Shown one piece after another: positions 9,381 through 17,679 of a stretch of DNA of 64,000 nt. Under the pieces are notes generated by a model that saw only the letters and a list, made by a program, of their open reading frames with translations, had not been told where the DNA came from and made no database searches. How positions within the stretch are numbered: the stretch's first letter is position 1; each line of letters begins with the position of its first letter. The stretch lies in assembly GCA_900318645.1 (NCBI GenBank), contig ONLH01000018.1, positions 73,820 through 137,819 of the forward strand, in the 5' to 3' direction. The position numbers and the translations under genes were made by a program. Source of the DNA: an uncultured Prevotellaceae bacterium. Lineage in GTDB: Bacteria > Bacteroidota > Bacteroidia > Bacteroidales > Muribaculaceae.

Positions 9381-10576
9381 TGTTGAAGCGTGTTGTCATA
9401 TTGCTGATGTTGTCGTGGTTGGGATACGTAGTATCGCTGGCCGATGATGCGTCAGCTTTGACCGACACTCTGTTACAGGTAACCCCTATGGATACCATCA
9501 CGGCAATGGATACGATAGCTGTGACAGCATTATCAGACTCGGTCCTCTTGGAGGACATCGACGTCAAAAATGCATGGAAAAAGAGAATCTTTCGTCACGG
9601 TTGGAGCATCAACGACACGACGATTGTCTATCCTCGTGCATTGAATTTCGGCTTCAAGGCCTACCGTTGGATTAACCATGCCCTGAACTTCTATGACACG
9701 ACCTATGTTGTCAATCCTGGCAAGACGAAAGGAAAGAAGTTCAAAGTCATGCTCAAGAACAGTAACTGGCTGGACTTTTACTCGGGACATCTGGGCAAGT
9801 GGGAAACACCTGTGCAACTCAACAGTGATGTCACATCGCTGTTCGGATTTCACATCAGTGGCATGGGCCTTAGTTTCACCTATATGTTCAACGTCCGAGA
9901 CCTTTTGGCTGGAAAATTCATCCACAACCGCCGATTGCAGTTCTCGTTCACCACATCACGCATCTTTATTGAGGGCTACTACCGCAAGAACGATGAGAGT
10001 TCCGTCCACCTGCATCGGTTGGGCAAGTGGCTGGGTGATGAGATTTTCTATGGTCTCAAGCGTGAGAGTTATGGCCTGGATGCCTATTACATCTTTAACC
10101 ACACCCACTATTCCCAAGCGGCTGCCTATTGCTTCTCCAAGTACCAGAAACGTAGCGCCGGTTCGTTGATGGCAGGTATCTACCTGAGCCACCAGGATGT
10201 GGTCATGGACATGAGTATCCTCAGCGACCAGCTGAGAAAATTTCTCCCCGGCAAGGTGACCGACTACCGCTTCCGTTATCGCGACTTCGGGTTCATGATC
10301 GGCTACGGCTACAGTTGGGTCTTCCATCACGGGTGGCTCTTTAACGTCACCGCTGTCCCCAGTGTCGGCTATCGCCACAGTTTCCCCAATTCTATCGACG
10401 GCAAGAGGTCGCTGTTGTCCACCAACCTGAACGGTCGCATGGCGCTTGTCCGCACCGCTGGCAACTTCTTCTATGCCCTCACCTTCAGCCACGAGGGGCA
10501 CTGGTACACGAGCACCAACCACAGCTTCTACAACAGCTATAGCAACCTTGAGGTTACTGCCGGCTTCCGCTTCTGA
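9377..10576 (+). CDS. DUF4421 outer-membrane beta-barrel-like protein
   Basis: 399-aa exported protein with a signal peptide (first about 20 residues), a Thr/Asp-rich spacer, then DUF4421 beginning near ALNFGFKAYRWINHALNFYDTTYV. It has alternating aromatic/polar strands and ends VTAGFRF, with the terminal Phe usual for outer-membrane barrels. Its start overlaps the tamB stop, so it may be an outer-membrane partner or client of TamB; that link is inferred from position only. No enzymatic motif is visible. Confidence 0.8.
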   Translation: MMLKRVVILLMLSWLGYVVSLADDASALTDTLLQVTPMDTITAMDTIAVTALSDSVLLEDIDVKNAWKKRIFRHGWSINDTTIVYPRALNFGFKAYRWINHALNFYDTTYVVNPGKTKGKKFKVMLKNSNWLDFYSGHLGKWETPVQLNSDVTSLFGFHISGMGLSFTYMFNVRDLLAGKFIHNRRLQFSFTTSRIFIEGYYRKNDESSVHLHRLGKWLGDEIFYGLKRESYGLDAYYIFNHTHYSQAAAYCFSKYQKRSAGSLMAGIYLSHQDVVMDMSILSDQLRKFLPGKVTDYRFRYRDFGFMIGYGYSWVFHHGWLFNVTAVPSVGYRHSFPNSIDGKRSLLSTNLNGRMALVRTAGNFFYALTFSHEGHWYTSTNHSFYNSYSNLEVTAGFRF

Positions 10577-10586
10577 GAAAAATGAG

Positions 10587-10594
10587 TATCTTTG
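10587..10594 (+). promoter_or_regulatory. -7 box of tsaD promoter
   Basis: TATCTTTG, a perfect TAnnTTTG, begins 10 bp after the stop codon of the DUF4421 gene and 42 bp before the tsaD start codon. The -33 region falls in coding sequence and has no clear TTTG. Confidence 0.6.
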
Positions 10595-10601
10595 CAGCCT
10601 C

Positions 10602-10636
10602 AAACTGAAAACTGAAAACTGAAAACTGACAACTGA
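10602..10636 (+). repeat. 7-bp tandem repeat (5 copies) running into tsaD start codon
   Basis: Four exact copies of AAACTGA and one CAACTGA; the last A is the first base of the tsaD ATG. The array fills the whole 5' leader where a ribosome-binding site would be. Copy-number change would alter leader length without touching the frame. Confidence 0.85.
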
Positions 10637-11652
10637 TGAGTGTAACGATATTAGGAATAGAGTCGTCGTGTGACGACACATCGGCAGCCGTGTTGCGAGA
10701 CACGGTATTGTTGAGTAACGTCATCGCCAGCCAGCGCGTGCATGAGGCTTATGGTGGCGTGGTGCCCGAACTGGCATCGCGTGCCCACCAGCAGAACATT
10801 GTCCCCGTCGTGAGTGAGGCTATCCGTCAGGCGGGCATCGACCGCAAGGACATTGATGCCATCGCCTTCACGCGTGGTCCCGGCCTGCCCGGGTCGCTGC
10901 ATGTCGGCACCTCGTTTGCCAAGGGGTTGGCGCTGGCGCTTGATATCCCACTGGTGGATGTGAACCACCTGCATGGCCACGTGCTCTCACATTTTGTCAA
11001 GGAGACGCCCGATGCCGAGGTGCCCGAGTTTCCCTACCTGTGCCTGCTCATCAGCGGCGGTAATAGTCAGATCATCAAGGTCAATTCGCCGCGTGATATG
11101 GAGGTGCTTGGACAGACCATCGACGATGCGGCAGGCGAGGCCTTTGACAAGTGCGCCAAGGTCATGGGTCTGCCTTATCCTGGCGGTCCCATCATTGACA
11201 AGTTGGCTGCCGAGGGCGACAACAAGGCGTTCAAGTTTGCCAAGCCTCACGTTGACGGCTACAACTACAGTTTCAGCGGCTTGAAGACGTCATTCCTCTA
11301 TACCCTGCGCGATGCGCTCAAGGAGAACCCTAACTTTATCGAGGAGAACAAGGCCGACCTGGCCGCCTCGCTACAGCGCACGATTATCGAGATCTTGATG
11401 GACAAATTCGGCAAGGCCATCAAGGCCACGGGCATCAAGACCATCGCCATCGGTGGCGGTGTGTCGGCCAACAGCGGCATGCGTGCCGCCGTCGAGGACT
11501 ACGCCCGTCGTCACCGCCTCAAGGCCTTCATCCCCAAGCGCGTCTTCACGACCGACAATGCCGCAATGATTGCCATCGCCGGCCACTACAAGTTCCTCAA
11601 CAAGGAATTCTGCGACATCACCGCCCCTCCTTTCCAGCGCGTCATTATATAG
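10636..11652 (+). CDS. tsaD: tRNA N6-threonylcarbamoyladenosine transferase TsaD
   Basis: Transfers threonylcarbamoyl to A37 of ANN-decoding tRNAs, together with TsaB, TsaE and TsaC. The ASKHA-fold signature is intact: GIESSCDDTSAAV at the N-terminus, metal-binding HLHGH, the phosphate loop LISGGNSQ, YPGGP, and AIGGGVSANSGMRA near the C-terminus. At 338 aa the length is standard. It has its own promoter and a leader consisting of a 7-bp repeat array. In many Bacteroidetes tsaD lies next to tamB; here a DUF4421 gene separates them. Confidence 0.96.
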   Translation: MSVTILGIESSCDDTSAAVLRDTVLLSNVIASQRVHEAYGGVVPELASRAHQQNIVPVVSEAIRQAGIDRKDIDAIAFTRGPGLPGSLHVGTSFAKGLALALDIPLVDVNHLHGHVLSHFVKETPDAEVPEFPYLCLLISGGNSQIIKVNSPRDMEVLGQTIDDAAGEAFDKCAKVMGLPYPGGPIIDKLAAEGDNKAFKFAKPHVDGYNYSFSGLKTSFLYTLRDALKENPNFIEENKADLAASLQRTIIEILMDKFGKAIKATGIKTIAIGGGVSANSGMRAAVEDYARRHRLKAFIPKRVFTTDNAAMIAIAGHYKFLNKEFCDITAPPFQRVII

Positions 11653-11684
11653 AAAAAAGTCTCCAATAGCAAATCAAGCAAATC

Positions 11685-12746
11685 ATGGCAGATAATACAA
11701 TTCAAGTTCCCGAATCAGAATACAATTCAATTCTGCGACAGGCTGTCGCAGTTATTGACAAAACACGCAACATTGTGGCCGCCAGTGTCACATCGGCAAT
11801 AGGGTCTGCGCACTGGGAACTTGGCAAGTTGTTGCACGACAAGAAATTGGAAACTAAACATGGAAGCGGTGTCGTTAATCGCTTGTCCATGGATTTGAAA
11901 GAGCGTTTCCCTCAGATGGGAATGTCTCCCCGCAACCTCTGGGACATGAAAAAGTTTTATGAACGGTTTTGTGAAAGTGATCCAAAACTGCGACAAGCTG
12001 TTGCAGTTTTACCGTGGGGACATACGCTTAAACTGATGCAGAAGTTCGGAAACGATGATGAGACTATTCTCTATTACGCTAAGGAAACCATAGCTAAAGG
12101 TTGGAGCAGAGACTTGTTGACCAATGCTATCAGTATGCAGATGCACTTGAGAAAAGACGAGACAACAGATAACAACTTTGCATTGACATTACCGACAGCA
12201 CAAGCTCAACTTGCCGATGAGGTATTCCGTAGTAGCTACAACCTCGGTTTCCTTGGTGTTCGCAATTCAATTCTTGAGACTGAACTTGAAACGAGACTTG
12301 TAAATAAAGTCAAGCAATTCTTGTTGGAATTGGGACGCGGATTCACATACATTGGTAATCAGCATGAACTTGAGTATAATGGAAAAGTCAGTCGGGTGGA
12401 TATGTTGTTTTATCATCGTGGATTGCGTTGCCTTGTTGCCTTTGATCTGAAGATTGGCGAATTCAAGCCCGAATATGCGGGCAAGATGAACTATTATCTC
12501 TCTTTGCTGGATCGTCTTGAACGGCAAGACGATGAGAACCGCTCTATCGGAATAATACTTTGTGCAGAAAAGGATAAAGTTGAGGTCGAGTTGGCTCTTG
12601 AGGATATAGGTAAACCTATCGGTGTAGCCGATTATCAGCTGATTATTCCACAGGAAGAATTGAAACGCGTTGTTGCCGATGAACTTGAATCGTTCGGCAG
12701 AGAGTTGCCTCACCGAACTGAATTCCCTTTGTTGGACAGCGAGTAA
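11685..12746 (+). CDS. DUF1016 (YhcG-like) PDDEXK nuclease-domain protein
   Basis: 353 aa. The N-terminal helical DUF1016_N region (about residues 10-170) contains WELGKLLHDKK, FPQMGMSPRNLWDMKKFY and LPWGHTLKLM. The C-terminal PD-(D/E)xK fold (about 195-345) shows GRGFTYIGNQHEL, RVDMLFYH and AFDLKIGEF, i.e. the Asp and D-x-K catalytic residues. Family members occur with mobile elements and restriction/defence loci; substrates are poorly known. Base composition is visibly more AT-rich than the flanking tsaD, compatible with acquisition by transfer. It stands alone, without restriction or toxin partners. Confidence 0.88.
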   Translation: MADNTIQVPESEYNSILRQAVAVIDKTRNIVAASVTSAIGSAHWELGKLLHDKKLETKHGSGVVNRLSMDLKERFPQMGMSPRNLWDMKKFYERFCESDPKLRQAVAVLPWGHTLKLMQKFGNDDETILYYAKETIAKGWSRDLLTNAISMQMHLRKDETTDNNFALTLPTAQAQLADEVFRSSYNLGFLGVRNSILETELETRLVNKVKQFLLELGRGFTYIGNQHELEYNGKVSRVDMLFYHRGLRCLVAFDLKIGEFKPEYAGKMNYYLSLLDRLERQDDENRSIGIILCAEKDKVEVELALEDIGKPIGVADYQLIIPQEELKRVVADELESFGRELPHRTEFPLLDSE

Positions 12747-12792
12747 AGCAATGATGAAAATTAACCATGTAAACTATTAATAATCTACTGAA

Positions 12793-13566
12793 ATGAAAAC
12801 ACTTAGAGTTGCAGTAATCACCCTTGTCGCTCTAGCAGCTCTTGGGGCAATAGCACAAGAGCAAAGAACAGATACAATTATTCCGAAGTTCTTGATCAAT
12901 GGCTATTTTTTTCAGGAGTTACCAGAACTCCCAGATGCCAATCCAAGTTACACACGACTGAAAGATTCAGAAGGGAACAAGATACTTGCCATTGGGCTTG
13001 ATGTAGATTTACCCGAATCTGTCATCAGCAAGGCGATACCCCGAGAACAAGTGCACAATGCCAATCAGTTCCTGAATGGTGCCAATATGATGGCAACGAT
13101 GTTGGAATTGGCTCAAGCAGGCGTAAAAGATGATGGTTCTTTCTACTCACCTAAAGCAGGTGAACCATTCCCTCCATTTAACGAAATAGATTTAGAAGGG
13201 CACAGATGGACCAATGACAGTGTTAAAGGTCATGTAATGGTACTTAACCTGTGGTATTCAGGCTGTGGACCATGCCGTGCTGAAATGCCTGAACTGTCAA
13301 CGTGGAAGGAACAGTTCCCTAATGTCATGTTTTTCTCTGCCACCTACCATGATGCAGAGGTTGTCCAAAAGATAACCGAAAAACACCACTTCACTTGGAC
13401 ACACCTCGTTGAAGCCAAGGATATGATGTCGTGGATCGGGACCGAAGGCTTTCCCTTTACAGTGGTTGTCGATAAAAAGGGAATTGTCCGCTATGCCGTT
13501 CATGGCACAAGCCAGGAAACACGTGCCGAAATCATTGCTAAAATTAAAGAAGCAGAAGGAATTTGA
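12793..13566 (+). CDS. TlpA-like periplasmic thioredoxin-fold protein
   Basis: 257 aa with a cleavable signal peptide (ends near IAQEQ), an unassigned region of about 95 residues, then an AhpC/TSA-TlpA thioredoxin domain starting near AGEPFPPFNEIDLEG. The active site is C158-G-P-C161 in WYSGCGPCRAEMPEL; the cis-proline is in GFPFTVVVD. Likely an extracytoplasmic thiol:disulfide oxidoreductase or reductase; substrate unknown. It is followed by a terminator. Confidence 0.9.
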   Translation: MKTLRVAVITLVALAALGAIAQEQRTDTIIPKFLINGYFFQELPELPDANPSYTRLKDSEGNKILAIGLDVDLPESVISKAIPREQVHNANQFLNGANMMATMLELAQAGVKDDGSFYSPKAGEPFPPFNEIDLEGHRWTNDSVKGHVMVLNLWYSGCGPCRAEMPELSTWKEQFPNVMFFSATYHDAEVVQKITEKHHFTWTHLVEAKDMMSWIGTEGFPFTVVVDKKGIVRYAVHGTSQETRAEIIAKIKEAEGI

Positions 13567-13597
13567 CAGACTAAATATGCTGTCTTTTAGGCTCAGA

Positions 13598-13638
13598 AGC
13601 GGTTACCGTACTCATGTGGTGCGATAACCGCTTTTATT
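13598..13638 (+). terminator. Rho-independent terminator after the TlpA-like gene
   Basis: Stem AGCGGTTA (13598-13605) pairs with TAACCGCT (13625-13632), followed by a T-rich tail. Confidence 0.7.
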
Positions 13639-13789
13639 ATGCAACAAGACAAACGTCCCGTGAACGTCATCTAATTGGATGAGAATTGTTTGCGGCCAAG
13701 AAATCTAAAAAGTTTAAAATATTCTCCAATAAAGTTGGAGAAAGTCTTGGATAGGTAGCATAAAACTTCGGGATTCATGGAATAAATGC

Positions 13790-14383
13790 CTACTTGCGGA
13801 ATTTCCTGCCGTTTTGTATATAGATCTGGCCTTTAATCATGTGTTGCGGTGCAACGCGGTGTCCTTGCAGGTCATAGATAGCGTGGTCGTGCAAGCCCGT
13901 GCGATCCTTTACCACTGTCGTAACTGACGAGATTTCATCATTTAGCGCTTCAGCCTCAGCCTCGTATTGTTCGCCCTTGGCAAAGTAGCCATACATGCAA
14001 ACCTCAGGGTCATATTTCATGTAGATTCTTATCATGTAGATTCCGTCATCCCATGTCGAGATGTCGATGCGCTCATCCAGCTCGGGAGTGAGCTGCTCAA
14101 ATGAGTCGTGTTTTATTACGGCGTAATCGTGCAGCTGGTCTGTTATGCCCACTTCCACATCATTGTAGGTGACATCGGTACAGATAAGAATTGAGTCCCA
14201 TGAGACCCACACTTCAGGTGCGTAATCATCTATTGAGAGCGTGTCACTGGTGGCATCTAGCCTGGCCCATGCCTTTTTATTGGTTCGCACATGGCGGTAT
14301 TTTTTGTTAGGGCGCTGAGTGCCCGCCGCCACAAGTATAGTGCCGATTAGGATAAGAATGATGAAACCCAAGATCTTCTTCAT
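13790..14383 (-). CDS. Secreted hypothetical protein with YDLxGxR C-terminal tail
   Basis: 197 aa. An N-terminal hydrophobic segment (about residues 4-20) acts as signal or anchor. The middle has no recognised domain. The C-terminus YDLQGHRV followed by KGQIYIQNGRKFRK is the short tail seen on many surface proteins of this group and resembles a reduced type IX secretion sorting domain. It starts 14 bp downstream of the TPR-HTH regulator on the same strand, so the two are probably one operon. Confidence 0.75.
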   Translation of the reverse strand: MKKILGFIILILIGTILVAAGTQRPNKKYRHVRTNKKAWARLDATSDTLSIDDYAPEVWVSWDSILICTDVTYNDVEVGITDQLHDYAVIKHDSFEQLTPELDERIDISTWDDGIYMIRIYMKYDPEVCMYGYFAKGEQYEAEAEALNDEISSVTTVVKDRTGLHDHAIYDLQGHRVAPQHMIKGQIYIQNGRKFRK

Positions 14384-14397
14384 TGTTCAACAAATAA

Positions 14398-15987
14398 TTA
14401 AAGGGTACTGATGAATTCATGGAACAGGTCGGCTGTCCCTTTTCTTTTAAAAAGTTTATAATAGAGCCTTGAGCGCATCATGCTCAAGGCGTTGGGCTCC
14501 ATGCCCAGGAAGGCACAAATCAGTTTGTTAGGAACTTTGGCTTTCTCAAGCATACAAAGCATAATCTCTTTGTCCTTGAGTTTGCCATTGAGTTGCCTCA
14601 CCTTCTCGATGCAACCGTCATAAGTGGTATTGAGCGCGTCTTCAAGAGCATTGTAGTCTGCTAACTTGGGTGCAAATCGGGGGTCGTGGAAATTGGCGTA
14701 AAGCGTTGTTTCCGAAAATGCTCGCGCCCCTTGCTCTCTGCTTGGACGCGGTTGCTGCTGTGCCTCGCGCAGTTCTTGCATCAGTTTTTCTGCTTTTTCG
14801 CGCTGGAGCCGGTTGAGCAGGTTTTTATGCTTGATAGTAAAATAAGCAAACAGCATCATGCCAATCAAGAAAAGTGACAAGGCGATAATAATCAAGTCTT
14901 GCTTGCGCAGCTTGGCATCCTGACGGCGTTCATTGTCCAACTTCTTGTTGAGCGTGGCAATCAGGTTAGCATGCTGTCCCTTTTCCACAGCCGTCAGCGA
15001 ATCATCTTTGGCAATGCTCCTGCCCAGCAGTTCAAATGCTTCACGATATTGTTGACGTTCGGCCAGGATGTCGGCTGAGTTGAGCATGGCATCCCGCTGC
15101 ACGTAGGGGTTGTCGGCGTCAAGTCCCTGGCGGAACAATATCGCAGCCGAATCAAGATTGCCTGTTGCAAGATAGTAGTTGGCATACTGATTGGTGAGGA
15201 TGCAACTATCGGTTGTATGAAGGCCGTGACAGGCATCGAGCGATGCTTTCATCTGGGGAAAATCATCCAGGTTAAGGTATGTGTCCGAAAGCTCCACTTG
15301 GATGGTCTGGAACGACTCTGCATCATCGTACTCAAGAGCCATCTGTGCCGCTTTCTTGAACATTGCCACACCTTGATCATATTGCTCGAGCGCCACATGG
15401 CTGCGAGCCAGATTGCGGAGGGCGTATATTTGAATCACAGTATCCCCAGCCAACTCTCCAAGTTGAATGGCCTTCTTGAAGTGGGGCTGGCTCTGACGGT
15501 ACAAATCCTGATACATATTCACTTGCCCGATCTGATTGACTGCGCGTGCCCTGATTGAAAGGACGGCACTGTCGGTCGATAGCGTATCGGTGCCCTGTGA
15601 ATGGTTATAGGCATTGAAGGCATCACCCGTGAGCTGCATCTCGTCATAGACGCGCCCCAATTCAAACCAGGCAAGCGCCCTCTCTTGAGATGAGCCGTGC
15701 TTGTCAAAGTAACGAACCGCTTCTTGCATAACCGAGTCGTTGTTGTGGACGATATGACATTTTTCCTCGGCCCTGTTCCTGAGCAAATAGTACCGCATAC
15801 GATCTTCCTTGGGCCATGTTTCGGCATCGGCAGCTATTTCGGTAAGCAGCAGCAATGCACTATCGGGGTGGTTGGTGATCAGACTGTCGGCTGTCAATAG
15901 TGCAAGCGGTTGTGAATGATTGCTGCCGCATGATACAATTGTCAGTAAGCAGCAACAAGTGATCAAGAATTGTACGCATCGTTCCAT
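14398..15987 (-). CDS. Lipoprotein TPR sensor with C-terminal HTH (LuxR-like) domain
   Basis: 529 aa. A signal peptide with lipobox-like LTIVSC (Cys about 20) precedes about 320 residues of tetratricopeptide-like helices. Then come a transmembrane helix (LIIIALSLFLIGMMLFAYF, about 364-385), a coiled coil (LLNRLQREKAEKLMQELREAQQQ) and a C-terminal helix-turn-helix (KDKEIMLCMLEKAKVPNKL, ALSMMRSRLYYKLF). This matches a Bacteroidetes family of membrane one-component regulators that couple a periplasmic TPR domain to a cytoplasmic DNA-binding domain. It is divergent from the CotH-like gene, whose upstream repeats are candidate targets. Confidence 0.82.
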   Translation of the reverse strand: MERCVQFLITCCCLLTIVSCGSNHSQPLALLTADSLITNHPDSALLLLTEIAADAETWPKEDRMRYYLLRNRAEEKCHIVHNNDSVMQEAVRYFDKHGSSQERALAWFELGRVYDEMQLTGDAFNAYNHSQGTDTLSTDSAVLSIRARAVNQIGQVNMYQDLYRQSQPHFKKAIQLGELAGDTVIQIYALRNLARSHVALEQYDQGVAMFKKAAQMALEYDDAESFQTIQVELSDTYLNLDDFPQMKASLDACHGLHTTDSCILTNQYANYYLATGNLDSAAILFRQGLDADNPYVQRDAMLNSADILAERQQYREAFELLGRSIAKDDSLTAVEKGQHANLIATLNKKLDNERRQDAKLRKQDLIIIALSLFLIGMMLFAYFTIKHKNLLNRLQREKAEKLMQELREAQQQPRPSREQGARAFSETTLYANFHDPRFAPKLADYNALEDALNTTYDGCIEKVRQLNGKLKDKEIMLCMLEKAKVPNKLICAFLGMEPNALSMMRSRLYYKLFKRKGTADLFHEFISTL

Positions 15988-15991
15988 GCTG

Positions 15992-15999
15992 CAAAATTA
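15992..15999 (-). promoter_or_regulatory. -7 box of TPR-HTH regulator; near-leaderless start
   Basis: Minus-strand TAATTTTG (15999-15992) ends only 4 bp before the ATG (15987), so the transcript should begin at or within a base or two of the start codon. The lipobox spacing supports this ATG. Confidence 0.6.
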
Positions 16000-16007
16000 G
16001 TGCATTT

Positions 16008-16021
16008 CAGCAATATTGCTG
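16008..16021. promoter_or_regulatory. Palindrome overlapping the regulator's upstream promoter region
   Basis: CAGCAATATTGCTG is a perfect 14-bp palindrome 9 bp upstream of the -7 box of the TPR-HTH gene, where a dimeric repressor or activator could bind. Confidence 0.4.
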
Positions 16022-16046
16022 TCGCAACAACGGTATTTCATGCGTC

Positions 16047-16076
16047 TTGTGAACATTTGTGAACACATTGTGAGCA
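16047..16076 (+). promoter_or_regulatory. Three helical-phase direct repeats upstream of CotH-like gene
   Basis: TTGTGAACA (16047-16055), TTGTGAACA (16057-16065) and TTGTGAGCA (16068-16076) are spaced 10 and 11 bp apart, on one face of the helix, centred about 68 bp upstream of the likely start of transcription. This looks like an activator array, plausibly for the divergent TPR-HTH regulator. Confidence 0.5.
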
Positions 16077-16093
16077 GTTATGATTCAGTGTGC

Positions 16094-16124
16094 TTGAGGT
16101 TCACTGGGGGCACTTCTACTTTTG
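16094..16124 (+). promoter_or_regulatory. Promoter of CotH-like gene
   Basis: TTGA (16094-16097), 19-bp spacer, TACTTTTG (16117-16124). It lies 26 bp upstream of the ATG. Confidence 0.65.
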
Positions 16125-16150
16125 CATCGCAATTTTAATTCTGACAAATT

Positions 16151-17508
16151 ATGAAAGGAGATCTACTTTTTAGAACTTCAGTGACCATTTACTTGTGCAT
16201 GGCGGTTTTGACAGTGGCTGGACAATCGGGCACATTGCCTGTGATGTACATCGAGACCCAAAATCACCAGCCCGTCACTTCAAAGACAGTTTACGTTCCA
16301 GCAACCTACTACATGGTTGACAATTTGAATCCAGACATGAATATAGGCAGTAAAGATACGCCAGAGCAGCTTGAGATACGAGGTCGTGGAAACTCCTCTT
16401 GGAGGGATGTCAAGAAGCCCTATAAAATCAAGCTGGCGAATAAAACCTCATTGCTTGGCATGAAGAAGAACAGGCATTGGGCATTGCTTCATTTTCATGA
16501 ATCGACAGTGGCAGGATTTCAACTCGGCAACATCATGAGTATGGAATGGACACCATCGACCAAGCCTGTGGAAGTGGTACTCAACGGCGACTACGTTGGC
16601 CTGTATCTGCTCACCGAGACGATCCGCATCGGCAAGAACCGTCTCAACATCTATGAGCAGCCCAACTGGAATAAGGATGGAAGTACTATCCCTTACGGTT
16701 GGCTTGTGGAGGTGGACAATTATTCCGAGGCCAATCAGATTTATTTGCCAGAGAATGATCAATGGGGTATTAGAATCACTTATCACTCTCCCGATTCGCT
16801 TTCCAGCGTACAAAGGAATTGGTTGACCGATGAGTTTAGGGCCATCAATACGGCCATCTATGACGACGACAAAACCAGTGGAGACTGGGAGCGGCTGATT
16901 GATGTGGACGCAATGGCGCGTTATTTCATCATTCAAGAAGTTCTTGACAACAGCGACGGATTTCATGGCAGCTTTTACTTGCACAAGGATTGGGAGGATG
17001 ATGCCCGTTGGGTGGCAGGTCCATTGTGGGACTTGAATTGTAATCAACGACAAAAAACTGATTATACTTTCCGCATGAAAACTTCTTATGGCTTCACTCC
17101 ACACTGGATAGGTGAACTGATTAAGGATGGTGACTTTTGTGACGCTGTTAAAGACGCCTGGAATCAATTTTACCCTGTTCAGGTGCAACCGTGGATGGAA
17201 TATATCGATGAAAATCTGCTGCATTGCGGCGAAGCACTCTATCAAGACAATATCTCGCTGATAGAGTGGAAAGAATAAAGAGTTCGTTAATTGCCAATAT
17301 TGAATGGTTTGACGAGCATCTGCCTCATGCCACAGGACTTGATCATGTCACTAACCTGGGTGAGGGAAATATTGCCGATGTGAAATATATCAACTTGGCT
17401 GGAATGAGTAGCGATAAGCCATGGAATGGTGTCAACATCATGCTGACAACCTATAACGATGGTAGTGTTGACGCTATCAAGGTGCATCATCTGAACGGGT
17501 CTTTGTGA
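16151..17508 (+). pseudogene. CotH-family secreted protein, interrupted by a frameshift near 17270
   Basis: The first frame (16151-17278, 375 aa) has a signal peptide and a CotH kinase-like domain: RGRGNSSW, KKPYKIKL, LLGMKKNRHWALL and GLYLLTETIRIGKNRLNIY. It stops at TAA 17276. The next frame continues without a gap in homology from about 17266 (VERIKSSLIANIEWFDEHLP), the usual end of CotH domains. It then runs into a YINLAGM/GVNIM/YNDG tail like those of the proteins at 45798 and 63016. One base has been lost or gained at the TGGAAAGAATAAAG stretch. No slippery heptamer or pseudoknot signal is evident, so a true lesion or a sequencing error is likelier than programmed shifting. Confidence 0.82.
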
Positions 17509-17611
17509 TGGCACCGCTTCGCTTTTGCCATCAAAAGAACCTATCCCAGCTGATACTGCCCGTTGCATCGAAGGACTTGAGCAACTTGTTTCCCTTTAAT
17601 TCCTATTAATG

Positions 17612-17638
17612 AAAGTTGTTATAGTTGTCCAAGTTGTC
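17612..17638. repeat. 9-bp tandem repeat (3 copies) between convergent genes
   Basis: AAAGTTGTT, ATAGTTGTC and CAAGTTGTC lie between the 3' ends of the CotH-like gene and the M48 protease gene. A related CAAGCTGTC-CAAGTTGTT pair occurs near 55610-55627. Confidence 0.6.
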
Positions 17639-17679
17639 GTTTAAATGCGACGCGCTGGATAGCATTGTTTTTATTGTAT

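Noticed and set aside
17255..17285. Programmed -1 frameshift in the CotH-like gene
   Set aside because: No X-XXY-YYZ slippery heptamer at the junction and no evident downstream stem; a simple indel or sequencing error is more economical.
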